Source: Streptomyces sp. ST2-7A (GTDB lineage: Bacteria > Actinomycetota > Actinomycetes > Streptomycetales > Streptomycetaceae). Taken from it: a stretch of 64,000 bases of DNA. A program made the translations under genes and the position numbers. Where the stretch lies: positions 62,001-126,000 of the forward strand of contig NZ_JAJUWS010000010.1 of assembly GCF_021390475.1 (NCBI RefSeq), in the 5' to 3' direction. Below the pieces are notes generated by a model that had not been told where the DNA came from, ran no database searches, and saw only the letters and a list, made by a program, of their open reading frames with translations. Shown piece after piece: positions 18,651 to 26,577 of the stretch (position 1 is its first letter; each line of letters starts with the position of its first letter).

Positions 18651-18688
18651 CGGTCGGAGGACCGGTCCGTGGACCGGTCCTCCGACCG
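18651..18688. terminator. 16-bp stem-loop terminator
   Basis: CGGTCGGAGGACCGGT and ACCGGTCCTCCGACCG pair perfectly over CCGTGG, 27 nt after the stop of the membrane-anchored protein gene. Confidence 0.8.
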
Positions 18689-18700
18689 GGGGTACGCGAT

Positions 18701-18741
18701 GTCCCGGTGACGGCCGGTCGTCCGTCGGCCGTCACCGGGAC
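18701..18741. terminator. second 16-bp stem-loop, in tandem
   Basis: GTCCCGGTGACGGCCG pairs with CGGCCGTCACCGGGAC over 9 nt, 12 bp beyond the first stem. It is probably the terminator of the minus-strand zinc-ribbon transcript or a back-up terminator. The stretch 18742-19009 holds nothing else recognisable. Confidence 0.65.
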
Positions 18742-19009
18742 CTCGTGGCGCCGGTTCCCGTGTTTCGCCGGGCGGCCGTTCGGGCCCCCGGCGAGGTCCG
18801 GGAAGGTCGGTGGTTCGAGTGTCGCGGTGGGGTGGTGTCATCCGATCGTGTGGGGACAACGGTCCGTGGTGGTGACGGAGAGTCGCGCTGTACCTGCTGC
18901 CCGGGGTGGTCCCGGGGAGTGGCGCCCGACGTCGTCGGTGCCGGACCCGCCGGTCCGGGGACGATGCCGCCCCCGGCCCCCCGGCTCCGCCGGCGACGCC
19001 GGGCGGCGG

Positions 19010-19093
19010 CTATCGGGTGGTACCGCAGTTGGGACAGAGCCAATCGCCTCGAGGGCCCTGTTGCATCGCGGCACCGCAGTGGGGACAAGCCAT
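19010..19093 (-). CDS. 27-residue double-CPxCG zinc-ribbon protein
   Basis: The tiny frame reads MACPHCGAAMQQGPRGDWLC, then PNCGTTR. Two CPxCG knuckles (C3/C6 and C20/C23) would bind one Zn2+, so the whole protein is a minimal zinc ribbon. GGAAAGGG lies about 8-9 nt before the ATG. The spacing and the exact knuckle pair make chance unlikely, but there is no supporting context; a conserved small protein of this type in Streptomyces is recalled only vaguely. Confidence 0.55.
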   Translation of the reverse strand: MACPHCGAAMQQGPRGDWLCPNCGTTR

Positions 19094-19312
19094 GATCACA
19101 CCCTTTCCACGCGGTTGGACGCGGCCGATCGTGTTCGCGTTGAGTGACGATGGTCACAGCGGGTTGCATGGGTCACAGGGAGTTGTCTGCTCGATCGACG
19201 GATGTCTACCCCCTACCGGGCACCCCCCACCTGACCGGTCCGGTCCGTCACCGGACGGTTAGACTCGGGCGCGTTCGTCCCCACCCGTCCGCACCCGCCG
19301 GAGGAGCCTCCC

Positions 19313-19414
19313 GTGCTGGAAGCCTTTTTCATTACCCTGATGGTCCTGGTCGGCGTCGGCACCGCCGCCTTCACCGGTCTGGTGATCACCAAGCTGTACC
19401 AGGGCCAGCGCTGA
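19313..19414 (+). CDS. 33-residue single-span membrane protein
   Basis: The frame reads MLEAFFITLMVLVGVGTAAF, then TGLVITKLYQGQR: one membrane helix with a basic cytoplasmic end (KLYQGQR). GTG 19313 is preceded by GGAGGAG at about 7 nt. A conserved Streptomyces small protein with the same LYQGQR end is recalled. It lies 64 nt upstream of the nitrobindin-like gene and is probably in its operon. Function unknown. Confidence 0.75.
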   Translation: MLEAFFITLMVLVGVGTAAFTGLVITKLYQGQR

Positions 19415-19478
19415 GGCCACAGGCCCGGCCGGCGCGGTCCCCGCACGCACCCCATCGAGAGACACGGCTGATTCCGCG

Positions 19479-20042
19479 ATGTTCGAGATCCCGTCCGACC
19501 TGAACCCCGCCCTGGTCCCCCTGGCCTTCCTGCTCGGCACCTGGCAGGGTGCCGGCGTCGCGGACTTCCCGGACCGGGAGGCGTGCAACTTCGGCCAGGA
19601 GGTCACCTTCGCCCACGACGGGCGGGACTTCCTGGAGTACCGCTCGCACAGTTGGCGCCTGGACGGGGACGGCAAGCGGATCGGGCCGCTGGAGTCCGAG
19701 CACGGCTTCTGGCGGATCGACGGCGAGCGCCGCGTGGAGATCGTGATGATCCGCGACCAGGGCGTCGCCGAGGTCTGGTACGGCGAGCTGGCCGAGGGCA
19801 AGCCGCAGATCGACCTCGTCACGGACGCCATCGCGCGCACCGGCGGCTCCCCCGAATACACGGGCGGCAAGCGACTGTACGGGTACGTCAAGGGCGACCT
19901 GATGTGGGTGGGCGAGAAGGCCACCCCGGAGATCCCGCTGCGCCCCTACATGTCCGCGCACCTCAAGCGGGTGGTGGACCCCCGCGAGTGGGTGGGCGAC
20001 CTGAAGGACCTCCCGGACGACGGCGTCGCCTTCTTCCGCTGA
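19479..20042 (+). CDS. nitrobindin / FABP-like beta-barrel protein
   Basis: Encodes 187 aa. The N-terminal GTWQGAG (about 20-26) is the nitrobindin GxWxGxG motif, and H161 in MSAHLKRV is at the position of the proximal haem ligand. Family members are ten-stranded barrels that bind ferric haem and isomerise peroxynitrite to nitrate. Whether this one binds haem is inferred from H161. It follows the 33-residue membrane protein; the downstream 358 bp (20043-20400) show no gene or structure. Confidence 0.9.
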   Translation: MFEIPSDLNPALVPLAFLLGTWQGAGVADFPDREACNFGQEVTFAHDGRDFLEYRSHSWRLDGDGKRIGPLESEHGFWRIDGERRVEIVMIRDQGVAEVWYGELAEGKPQIDLVTDAIARTGGSPEYTGGKRLYGYVKGDLMWVGEKATPEIPLRPYMSAHLKRVVDPREWVGDLKDLPDDGVAFFR

Positions 20043-20400
20043 GCCGTCCCGGCGCCGGGAGCCGCCCGGGGTCGGGCCGCGTTCCACGCCCGCCGCCCGG
20101 CCGGACGCACACCCCTGTACCGGACACCCCGCCGGCGCTCGCCGGGCGAGCGGGGATCGGTGTTCCCCATGCCCCGGGCGGCGCGCTTCGCGGAGGCCGA
20201 TCCGAACTCCGCACCCCCGACGTCGCGCGTCCCCACCCGATGTCGCGATGTCGTGCACACCGCTCCGCCCCCGCTGTCCGGACCACCGGGACGCCCCCGG
20301 GCGGGGGCACGGACCGCGACCACCGGGCCTCCCCCGCCCGGGGCGACACGGCGCGGCCGGATATCGGTCCGGCCACCCGGCCACCCGGGAGAATCGCCCC

Positions 20401-21108
20401 ATGCTGATCGAACGCGCGTACGCACACGTGGCCTCCGCCCCGCCGGACGAGTGGCCCTGGTCCGTGCCCTGCGTACGCGAACTCCTCGAGGACGGACTGC
20501 GGTTCACCGCCCCGGTGACCTTCCTCGTCGGGGAGAACGGCTCGGGGAAGTCGACGCTGGTCGAAGCCCTCGCGGAGGGCTTCGGCCTGGACTCGTACGG
20601 CGGTTCCCACGACTGGCGCTACGCGAGCCCGCGCCCCAAGTCACCCCTCGGCGAACGGGTCCGCTTCGACCCCACCGCGCACGGCCGACGGATGATGAGC
20701 GATTGGGCGGCCCGCAAGGGGTTCTTCCTGCGCGCCGAGACCGCCCTCGACGCGTTGGGCCGCGAGGGCGTGGGGCCCGACTCGATCAGCCACGGCGAGG
20801 GTTTCCTCGCGGCGTTCCGCGACCGGTTCACACGTCCCGGCCTCTACGTGATGGACGAGCCGGAGGCGGCGCTCTCCTTCACCTCCTGCCTCGAACTCAT
20901 CGGCCACCTGAACCGCCTGGTGGAGAGCGGCGGGCAGGTCGTCTGCGCCACCCACTCCCCCCTGCTGACCGCGCTGCCCGGCGCCGACATCATCGAGGTC
21001 GGCGAGCACGGCACGCGGCGCACCGCCTGGTCCGACCTCGCCCTGGTGGACCACTGGCGCCGCTACCTCGCCGATCCCCGGTCCTACCTGCGACACATCC
21101 TCGACTGA
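20401..21108 (+). CDS. AAA/ABC-class ATPase (stand-alone)
   Basis: Encodes 235 aa: Walker A GENGSGKST (44-52), signature-like ISHGEG, Walker B LYVMDEPE and switch CATHSPLL. The order matches small ABC-class AAA ATPases related to RecF/OLD-type proteins, not transporter subunits. No partner gene is adjacent, so the role is unknown. ATG 20401 begins the conserved part; the upstream frame to 20248 is weak. Confidence 0.85.
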   Translation: MLIERAYAHVASAPPDEWPWSVPCVRELLEDGLRFTAPVTFLVGENGSGKSTLVEALAEGFGLDSYGGSHDWRYASPRPKSPLGERVRFDPTAHGRRMMSDWAARKGFFLRAETALDALGREGVGPDSISHGEGFLAAFRDRFTRPGLYVMDEPEAALSFTSCLELIGHLNRLVESGGQVVCATHSPLLTALPGADIIEVGEHGTRRTAWSDLALVDHWRRYLADPRSYLRHILD

Positions 21109-21172
21109 GCCCCCGGACCGCTCGTCCGAACCGGAACCCGGGACCCGCTCCGCCGGCGCCGGTACCGCCGGC

Positions 21173-21934
21173 TCAGGGGGTGCGCAGGGCTCCGCCGTCG
21201 ATCGGGACGCTCGTGCCGGTGATGTAGGAGGCCGCCGGGGAGAGCAGGAAGGCCGCCACCCGTCCGAACTCCTCCGGCTCCCCGTACCGGCCCAGCGGGA
21301 TCCCCGCCAGGGCGCGCTCCCGGGCCTCCGGGCGCGCCCGGTCCAGCGCGGCCGTGCGGTCGGTGGCGATCCTCCCCGGCAACAGGCCCAGCACCCGCAC
21401 CCCGCGCGGCCCGTACTCGTCGGCGAGGTCCTTGGCCACCATGGCCAACCCCGGCCGCAGACCGTTGGAGATGCCCAGTCCGGTGATCGGCGAACGGGCC
21501 GAGGAGGAGAGCACCAGGCCGATCGCCCCGCCCCCACCACCCTTCGCGAGGTGGGCGGCGACGGTGCGGGAGCACCGCACCGCGCCGAGGAAGACGCTCT
21601 CGAAAGCCGCCCGCCACTGGTCGTCGTCGGCCGAGGCGGCGGTGCCCGGCGAGGGTCCGCCCACCGAGATCAGCGCCCCGTCCACCCGCCCGTACACCTC
21701 ACCGGCCAGTTCCAGGAGCCGGCCCGGCGTCCCCGGGTCGGCGAGGTCGGCGACGGTGCCGACGGTCGGCGAGAGGGGGGAGAGCTCCGCCACCGCGCGG
21801 TCCACCTTCTCCTTGTCCCGCGAGGAGATCACCGTGCGGGCGCCCTCTGCGGCCAGTGCCCGGGCGGTCGCCAGGCCCAGGCCGGCGCTGCCGCCCGTGA
21901 CGACGAAGACCCGCCCGGAGAGTCCGAGATCCAT
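21173..21934 (-). CDS. SDR-family protein lacking the YxxxK catalytic pair
   Basis: Encodes 253 aa with a classical SDR Rossmann fold: TGGSAGLG (13-20), the Ser-containing SSSARSP (143-149), and C-terminal ITGTSVPIDGGALR. At the catalytic site the expected YxxxK is replaced by I155...L159 in GISNGLRPG, so normal SDR oxidoreduction is doubtful. From memory a Streptomyces subgroup shares this. ATG 21934 has AAAGGGA about 9 nt upstream. It is divergent from the cobalamin riboswitch. Confidence 0.88.
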   Translation of the reverse strand: MDLGLSGRVFVVTGGSAGLGLATARALAAEGARTVISSRDKEKVDRAVAELSPLSPTVGTVADLADPGTPGRLLELAGEVYGRVDGALISVGGPSPGTAASADDDQWRAAFESVFLGAVRCSRTVAAHLAKGGGGGAIGLVLSSSARSPITGLGISNGLRPGLAMVAKDLADEYGPRGVRVLGLLPGRIATDRTAALDRARPEARERALAGIPLGRYGEPEEFGRVAAFLLSPAASYITGTSVPIDGGALRTP

Positions 21935-22149
21935 GTGCGCGTTCCCTTTCCCGGCACCCTCCCGCGCGGCCGGGGCGCGGAGGGGTGCCCCGCTGTGTCG
22001 TCTCTGTGTCGCCGCCGTGCGCGACCCGTCCCGCCGGGTCCGTTCCATCGGCCCATCCCGTCGGGAGGCCGATCGCGGAACCGTCCGGCGGCTGCCCCCG
22101 AGCATGCCGCCCACCGGCCCCGGCCGCAACGCCTCCCGGCCCGGCGGGA

Positions 22150-22290
22150 TACGCTGCCCGGCGAGCCTCCCCGGGGGAAGTCCGGTCGAAATCCGGCGCT
22201 GTCCCGCAACGGTGGGCGGAACCCCGTGTTCCGCGAGCCCGATCACCCGGTGCGGCCGACGCTCCTGCCGACTCGTCGTGGACTGCGAGA
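22150..22290 (+). ncRNA. cobalamin riboswitch
   Basis: The stretch shows the conserved cobalamin aptamer pieces in order: GGGGGAAGTCCGGTCGAAA, TCCGGCGCTGTCCCGCAACG, a variable hairpin (GCGGAACCCCGTGTTCCGC) and GAGCCCGATCACCCGG. The kissing-loop core CCGCAACGGTG and the paired CCGG arms match the class. It lies 80-220 nt before a FecCD-type permease start, which supports vitamin B12 import as the function. Exact ends are approximate. Confidence 0.85.
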
Positions 22291-22367
22291 GGGAGACCGC
22301 GCCGGGTGACCCCGGCGCGGGCTGCCGCCCCCGTGTGTCCCGGCCCGAACCGAGGGACGGTGCCCGG

Positions 22368-23594
22368 GTGACCCCTCCGCAGAGTCCTCCGCGCCTTTCG
22401 CGTTTCCCGCGCCCCTTTCGTCCCGCCGACGACCCACTCGCCGACGGCCGCGCCGAACCCGACGGTGGGCCCGCCACCGAAGCCGCCGCCCGTGCGAACG
22501 GCCGCCTCGCGCGCCTCCGTCGGCGGCCCGCCGCGCACGCCCCCGGCACCCCGCGCCGGGTTCCGCTGCCGCCCCTGCTCCTCGGCCTGACGGCGGCGTT
22601 GACCTGCTCCGTGGTGGCCGCCGTCACCCTGGGCCCCTCCTCGCTGGCCACCGGTGACGCGCTGCGCCTGCTGTGGGCGGGGCTGACCGGCGGCACCATC
22701 GCCCCCGACGAGGTCTCCTCCTACACGATCGTGTGGGAGATCCGTTTCCCGCGGGCGGTGCTGGCCGTGGTCGTGGGGGCCGGCCTGGCGGCGGTGGGGG
22801 CGGCCGTGCAGGCGATGGTCCGCAACGCCCTGGCCGATCCGTTCGTGCTGGGCATCTCCTCCGGCGCGGCGGTGGGCGCCAACGCGGTGCTGTTGTTCGG
22901 GGCGTTCACCGCGCTGGGGGTGTGGGCGCTGTCGGGCGCGGCGTTCGCCTCCGCGTTGCTGGCGATGATCCTGGTCTACTCCGCGGCCCGCTCCCCGCAG
23001 GGACTGGTACCGCTGCGACTGGTGCTCACCGGCACCGCCATGGCCTACGGCTTCTCGGCGATCACCACCCTGATGGTGTTCCGCGCCGAACGCGGCGAGG
23101 CGGCCCGTTCGGCGATGATGTGGCTGCTCGGCAGCCTGGGCGGGGCGACCTGGGCGTCGGTGCCGATCGCGGCGACCGCCGTGCTCGGCGGGTTGGTGTG
23201 GCTGCTGTTCGCCTCCCGCCGGCTGAACGCGCTGGCGATGGGCGACGAGACGGCCTCTGCGCTGGGCGTGGACCCGCACCGGATGCGCCGGGAACTGTTC
23301 GTGGTGACGGCGGCGATGACCGGGTGCGTGGTGGCGGTCAGCGGGGCGATCGGCTTCGTCGGACTGATGGTGCCGCACGCGGTGCGGATGGTGGTGGGCG
23401 CGGACCACCTGCGGGTGCTGGCGGTGGCGCCGCTCGCCGGAGCGGTGCTGCTGGTGTGGGTGGACGTCGGTTCGCGGCTGGTGATGGCGCCGGCGGAACT
23501 GCCGATCGGCGCGCTGACGGCGGTCCTCGGTGTGCCGTGCTTCCTGCTGCTGATGCGGCGGCGGGGCGGTCCGGCGTTCGGAGGCGCGCGATGA
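22368..23594 (+). CDS. FecCD/BtuC-type ABC permease, probable cobalamin importer
   Basis: Encodes 408 aa. A disordered N-terminus of ~65 residues precedes about ten membrane helices with BtuC/FecCD signatures: FPRAVLAVVVGAGLAAVGAA, NALADPFVLGISSGAAVGA and GFVGLMVPHAVRM. The substrate is inferred from the riboswitch just upstream; related permeases carry haem or siderophores. GTG 22368 is the first start after the aptamer, with GAGGGA about 10 nt before. The stop overlaps the ATPase start (ATGA). Confidence 0.9.
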   Translation: MTPPQSPPRLSRFPRPFRPADDPLADGRAEPDGGPATEAAARANGRLARLRRRPAAHAPGTPRRVPLPPLLLGLTAALTCSVVAAVTLGPSSLATGDALRLLWAGLTGGTIAPDEVSSYTIVWEIRFPRAVLAVVVGAGLAAVGAAVQAMVRNALADPFVLGISSGAAVGANAVLLFGAFTALGVWALSGAAFASALLAMILVYSAARSPQGLVPLRLVLTGTAMAYGFSAITTLMVFRAERGEAARSAMMWLLGSLGGATWASVPIAATAVLGGLVWLLFASRRLNALAMGDETASALGVDPHRMRRELFVVTAAMTGCVVAVSGAIGFVGLMVPHAVRMVVGADHLRVLAVAPLAGAVLLVWVDVGSRLVMAPAELPIGALTAVLGVPCFLLLMRRRGGPAFGGAR

Positions 23595-24397
23595 GGGTGA
23601 CGATCGACGCGCTGACCGTGGAGGTGGCCGGGGCGCGGCTGGTGCGGGAGGTCTCGCTGACGGCCGGCAGCGGTCGGGTGGTGGGCCTGGTCGGCCCGAA
23701 CGGCAGCGGGAAATCCACCGTACTGCGCTGCCTGTACCGGGCGCTGCGCCCGGCCTCGGGCACGATCCTGCTCGATGACGAGGAACTGTCCGGCCTCACG
23801 CCCCGGGAGGGGGCGCGGCGGGTGGCGGCGCTGCCGCAGGAGACGAGTGGGGAGTTCGACTTCACGGTGGCCGAACTGGTGGCGATGGGACGCATCCCGC
23901 ACCGGGGCACCGGCGGTCGGACGACCGCCGACGACGAGGGGATCTGCGCGGCGGCCCTGGAACGCGTGCACGCCTCGCACCTGGCGGAGCGTTCCTTCGG
24001 CGGGTTGTCGGGCGGGGAGAAGCAGCGGGTGCTGATCGCCCGGGCGCTCGCCCAGCAGCCACGCGTACTGGTACTCGACGAGCCGACCAACCACCTGGAC
24101 ATCGCGCAGCAGTTGGAGGTGTTGGCGCTGGTCCGCGACAGCGGGCTGACGGTACTGGCCGCGCTGCACGACCTGAACCTGGCGGCCTGCCACTGTGACG
24201 AGCTGTACGTGATCGCGGGCGGCGCGATCGTCGCCTCCGGACCCCCGGAGCGGGTGCTGACCGCCGAGCTGTTGGCGGAGGTGTTCGGGGTGGCGGCGCA
24301 CCCGGTGCGCCATCCGGTGACGGGCGCCGTGCAACTGCTCTTCGACCGGCTGCCGGCGGGGCCGCCGGGGCCCCGGGGCCCGGCGGGGACGGGCTGA
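23591..24397 (+). CDS. ABC transporter ATPase (BtuD/FecE type)
   Basis: Encodes 268 aa: Walker A GPNGSGKST (35-43), Q-loop ALPQ, signature LSGGE (140-144), Walker B LVLDEP (161-166) and H194. It powers the adjacent permease. The 4-bp ATGA overlap with that gene gives coupled translation. The Pro/Gly-rich tail (last ~15 residues) is not part of the fold. Confidence 0.93.
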   Translation: MRVTIDALTVEVAGARLVREVSLTAGSGRVVGLVGPNGSGKSTVLRCLYRALRPASGTILLDDEELSGLTPREGARRVAALPQETSGEFDFTVAELVAMGRIPHRGTGGRTTADDEGICAAALERVHASHLAERSFGGLSGGEKQRVLIARALAQQPRVLVLDEPTNHLDIAQQLEVLALVRDSGLTVLAALHDLNLAACHCDELYVIAGGAIVASGPPERVLTAELLAEVFGVAAHPVRHPVTGAVQLLFDRLPAGPPGPRGPAGTG

Positions 24398-24501
24398 GCC
24401 CCGCCCCCGATCCCGACCCTCCCCGAAGGAACCCCGACCGTCCGGCCGTCCGCCGACGGTCACGACCCCCCGCGCCCCGGCGCGGGAGAGAACAGGAATC
24501 C

Positions 24502-25629
24502 GTGAACGACATGAAGCCCACCATCCCCGTCATTCCCGCCATCCCCGTCGATCCCCTCGCGCCCGTAGGGTCCGTCGGATCCGCACGGCCCGTGAACGCC
24601 CGCGTCCGGCTGTCGGCCGTGGCGACCGCCGCCGTGCTGGCGCTCGGCGCGACCGCCTGCGGCGCGGAGGTCGAGAACACCGGGGAGTCCGCCGCGACCG
24701 ACGCGGCGGACACCGACCACTACCCGGTGACCATCACCAACTGCGGCGAGGAGGTGACCTTCGAGAGCGCCCCCGAGCGGGTGCTGACCAACGACGTCGG
24801 CATCACCGAGATCATGTTCGCCCTCGGCCTGTGGGACCGGATGGTCGGCTACGCGATGTTCGCGGACGACCGCGCGAGCTCCACGGACGTGGAGTGGGCC
24901 GAGGGTTACGAGCGGACCGAGTGGCTCTCGGAGGACCGGATATCCATGGAGCTGATCCTGGACTCCGAGGCGGACCTGGTCTTCGCCGGTTGGAACTACG
25001 GCTTCGCCGAGGACCGCGGCCTGACCCCCGACACGCTCGCCTCGCACGGCGTGGGCTCCTACCTGCTCACCGAGTCCTGCCGCAGCGGCGAGGGCTCCGC
25101 GCGCGGCGTGATGCCGCCGCTGGAGGCCCTGTACACCGACCTGGAGCAGTTGGGCGCGCTCTTCGACGTCGAGGAGCGCGCCGAGGAGCTGATCGAGCGG
25201 TTCCGCTCGGAGGTCGCGGCGACCGAGGAGGCCGCCCCGACCGGTGAGGACCGTCCCCGGGTCTTCCTGTACGACGACGGCCGGGACAAGCCGCTGACCT
25301 CCGGGGCCTACGCGGGCCCGCACGACATCATCACCCGCGCCGGCGGCGACCACGTGATGGCCGATCTGGAGGACTCCTGGGTCACGGTCGGCTGGGAGAC
25401 CGTGGTGGAGCGCGACCCCGAGGTCATCGTGATCAACAACTACGGCGGAACCACCGCGGAGGAGAAGGAGGCGTTCCTGAAGTCGCACCCGCCGCTGGCC
25501 GGCGTCTCCGCCATCGTCGAGGACCGGATCTTCGTCCTGGACTACGTGGATCTGGTGGAGAGCCCGCGCAACCCGGCGGCTGTCACCGCGCTGGGCGAGT
25601 ACCTGCGGGAGGTCGCCCAGCGGGGCTGA
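24502..25629 (+). CDS. ABC transporter substrate-binding lipoprotein (BtuF/FecB type)
   Basis: Encodes 375 aa. An Ile/Pro/Val-rich leader (IPVIPAIPVDPLAPVG) precedes a lipoprotein signal with lipobox LGATAC (C53), then the two-lobed binding domain from about residue 75 (VTITNCGEEVTFESAPERVL). It should capture the substrate, probably cobalamin, for the preceding permease and ATPase. GTG 24502 has AGGAATCC at good spacing; GTG 24592 would give a more usual lipoprotein start and cannot be excluded. Confidence 0.88.
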   Translation: MNDMKPTIPVIPAIPVDPLAPVGSVGSARPVNARVRLSAVATAAVLALGATACGAEVENTGESAATDAADTDHYPVTITNCGEEVTFESAPERVLTNDVGITEIMFALGLWDRMVGYAMFADDRASSTDVEWAEGYERTEWLSEDRISMELILDSEADLVFAGWNYGFAEDRGLTPDTLASHGVGSYLLTESCRSGEGSARGVMPPLEALYTDLEQLGALFDVEERAEELIERFRSEVAATEEAAPTGEDRPRVFLYDDGRDKPLTSGAYAGPHDIITRAGGDHVMADLEDSWVTVGWETVVERDPEVIVINNYGGTTAEEKEAFLKSHPPLAGVSAIVEDRIFVLDYVDLVESPRNPAAVTALGEYLREVAQRG

Positions 25630-26137
25630 GGCACCGAGCCCGCCCCGGGGCCGCGGATCGGGGAAAGCCCCGAAGTTGTCGGGGGTCGACCCTCTTTCGG
25701 CGGGGCCCGCCGCGTCGGCCCTCTCCCGCGGGCGATCCGGCGGACGGCGGTGACGCGGTGGTGCATCCCGGCGCCCGGGAACGGCGGGGCCCTCGTCACC
25801 GGGCGGGCTCCGTTCGCTCCGCCGTGCGCGGAGCGGGGGTTCACCGGCCCGACGGGCAGCGAAGCCGGCGTGTGCCCGCTCGAGACGGCTTCGGGGTGCG
25901 CCCCCGCGCCCGGTGTGCCCGACGAACGCCGGGTGGATGCCCGCCACCGGGGGATTCCGGCCCTCCCGCCCACCGGGAGGAGATCGGCTCGGACCGGATC
26001 CGCTCGGCGTCTTCCGCTCCCGCTTCGGCAGGGGAACGATGTGGGGAACCGGCGCCCCAAAACCGCCGCCACGTGGCTCACCGGAAGCGGGAAGGGGCAC
26101 GGCCACCGGACCCGTCCCGAAAAAATCCTCGGGGACG
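25630..26137. other. intergenic region, no gene seen
   Basis: A small stem TCGGGG/CCCCGA at 25658-25673 may end the importer transcript. The frames in this stretch are shadow-like, and nothing else is recognisable before the ECF-type promoter. Confidence 0.4.
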
Positions 26138-26164
26138 TGTCGATCCGACCGCGTCCCGTTCGTC
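26138..26164 (+). promoter_or_regulatory. candidate ECF sigma promoter (TGTCGA-N17-CGTC)
   Basis: TGTCGA at 26138-26143 and CGTC at 26161-26164 lie 61 nt before the DGPF gene. TGTCGA as -35 is, as recalled, characteristic of ECF group 42, whose sigma factor is encoded by the second gene downstream. It therefore looks like an autoregulated promoter. Confidence 0.55.
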
Positions 26165-26224
26165 GTCACGGTGTACGGCGACCCGCCGTGCGAGGGGACA
26201 ACCGAACCCGACAGGAGTCGGACC

Positions 26225-26575
26225 GTGAAGTACATGTTGCTGATCAACGCCGGTGCGATCGACGAGCAGGGCGCGGCCGCCGGCTGCGACGTCGAGGACT
26301 GGATGGCCTACGACAAGGAGATGGGGGACGCGGGGATCCGGGTCTCCGGGGAGTCGCTGGCCGACCTGGTCACCTCCACCACGGTACGGGTCGACCGGGA
26401 GGGCGGGCGATCCGTCACCGACGGGCCGTTCGCCGAGACCCGTGAGGTCCTCGGTGGCTTCTACGTCATCGACGTACCGGACCTGGACGTCGCACTCGAC
26501 TGGGCCGCCCGCTGTCCCGGTGCGCGCGGCGGCGGGTCGGTCGTCGTCCGTCCGATCGCCGGGTTCGGGGCCTGA
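26225..26575 (+). CDS. DGPF-domain (YCII-related) protein
   Basis: Encodes 116 aa: MKYMLLINAG, then the hallmark DGPFAETREVLGGFYVIDV (about 67-85) and a paired final strand. It has the dimeric alpha/beta fold of YCII-like proteins. DGPF proteins are the conserved neighbours of ECF42 sigma factors; their activity is not established. GTG 26225 follows ACAGGAG (about 8 nt). It ends 2 nt before the sigma factor gene starts. Confidence 0.9.
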   Translation: MKYMLLINAGAIDEQGAAAGCDVEDWMAYDKEMGDAGIRVSGESLADLVTSTTVRVDREGGRSVTDGPFAETREVLGGFYVIDVPDLDVALDWAARCPGARGGGSVVVRPIAGFGA

Positions 26576-26577
26576 CG

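Noticed and set aside
18811..18830. tRNA T-loop-like GGTTCGAG
   Set aside because: No cloverleaf arms or acceptor stem around it.
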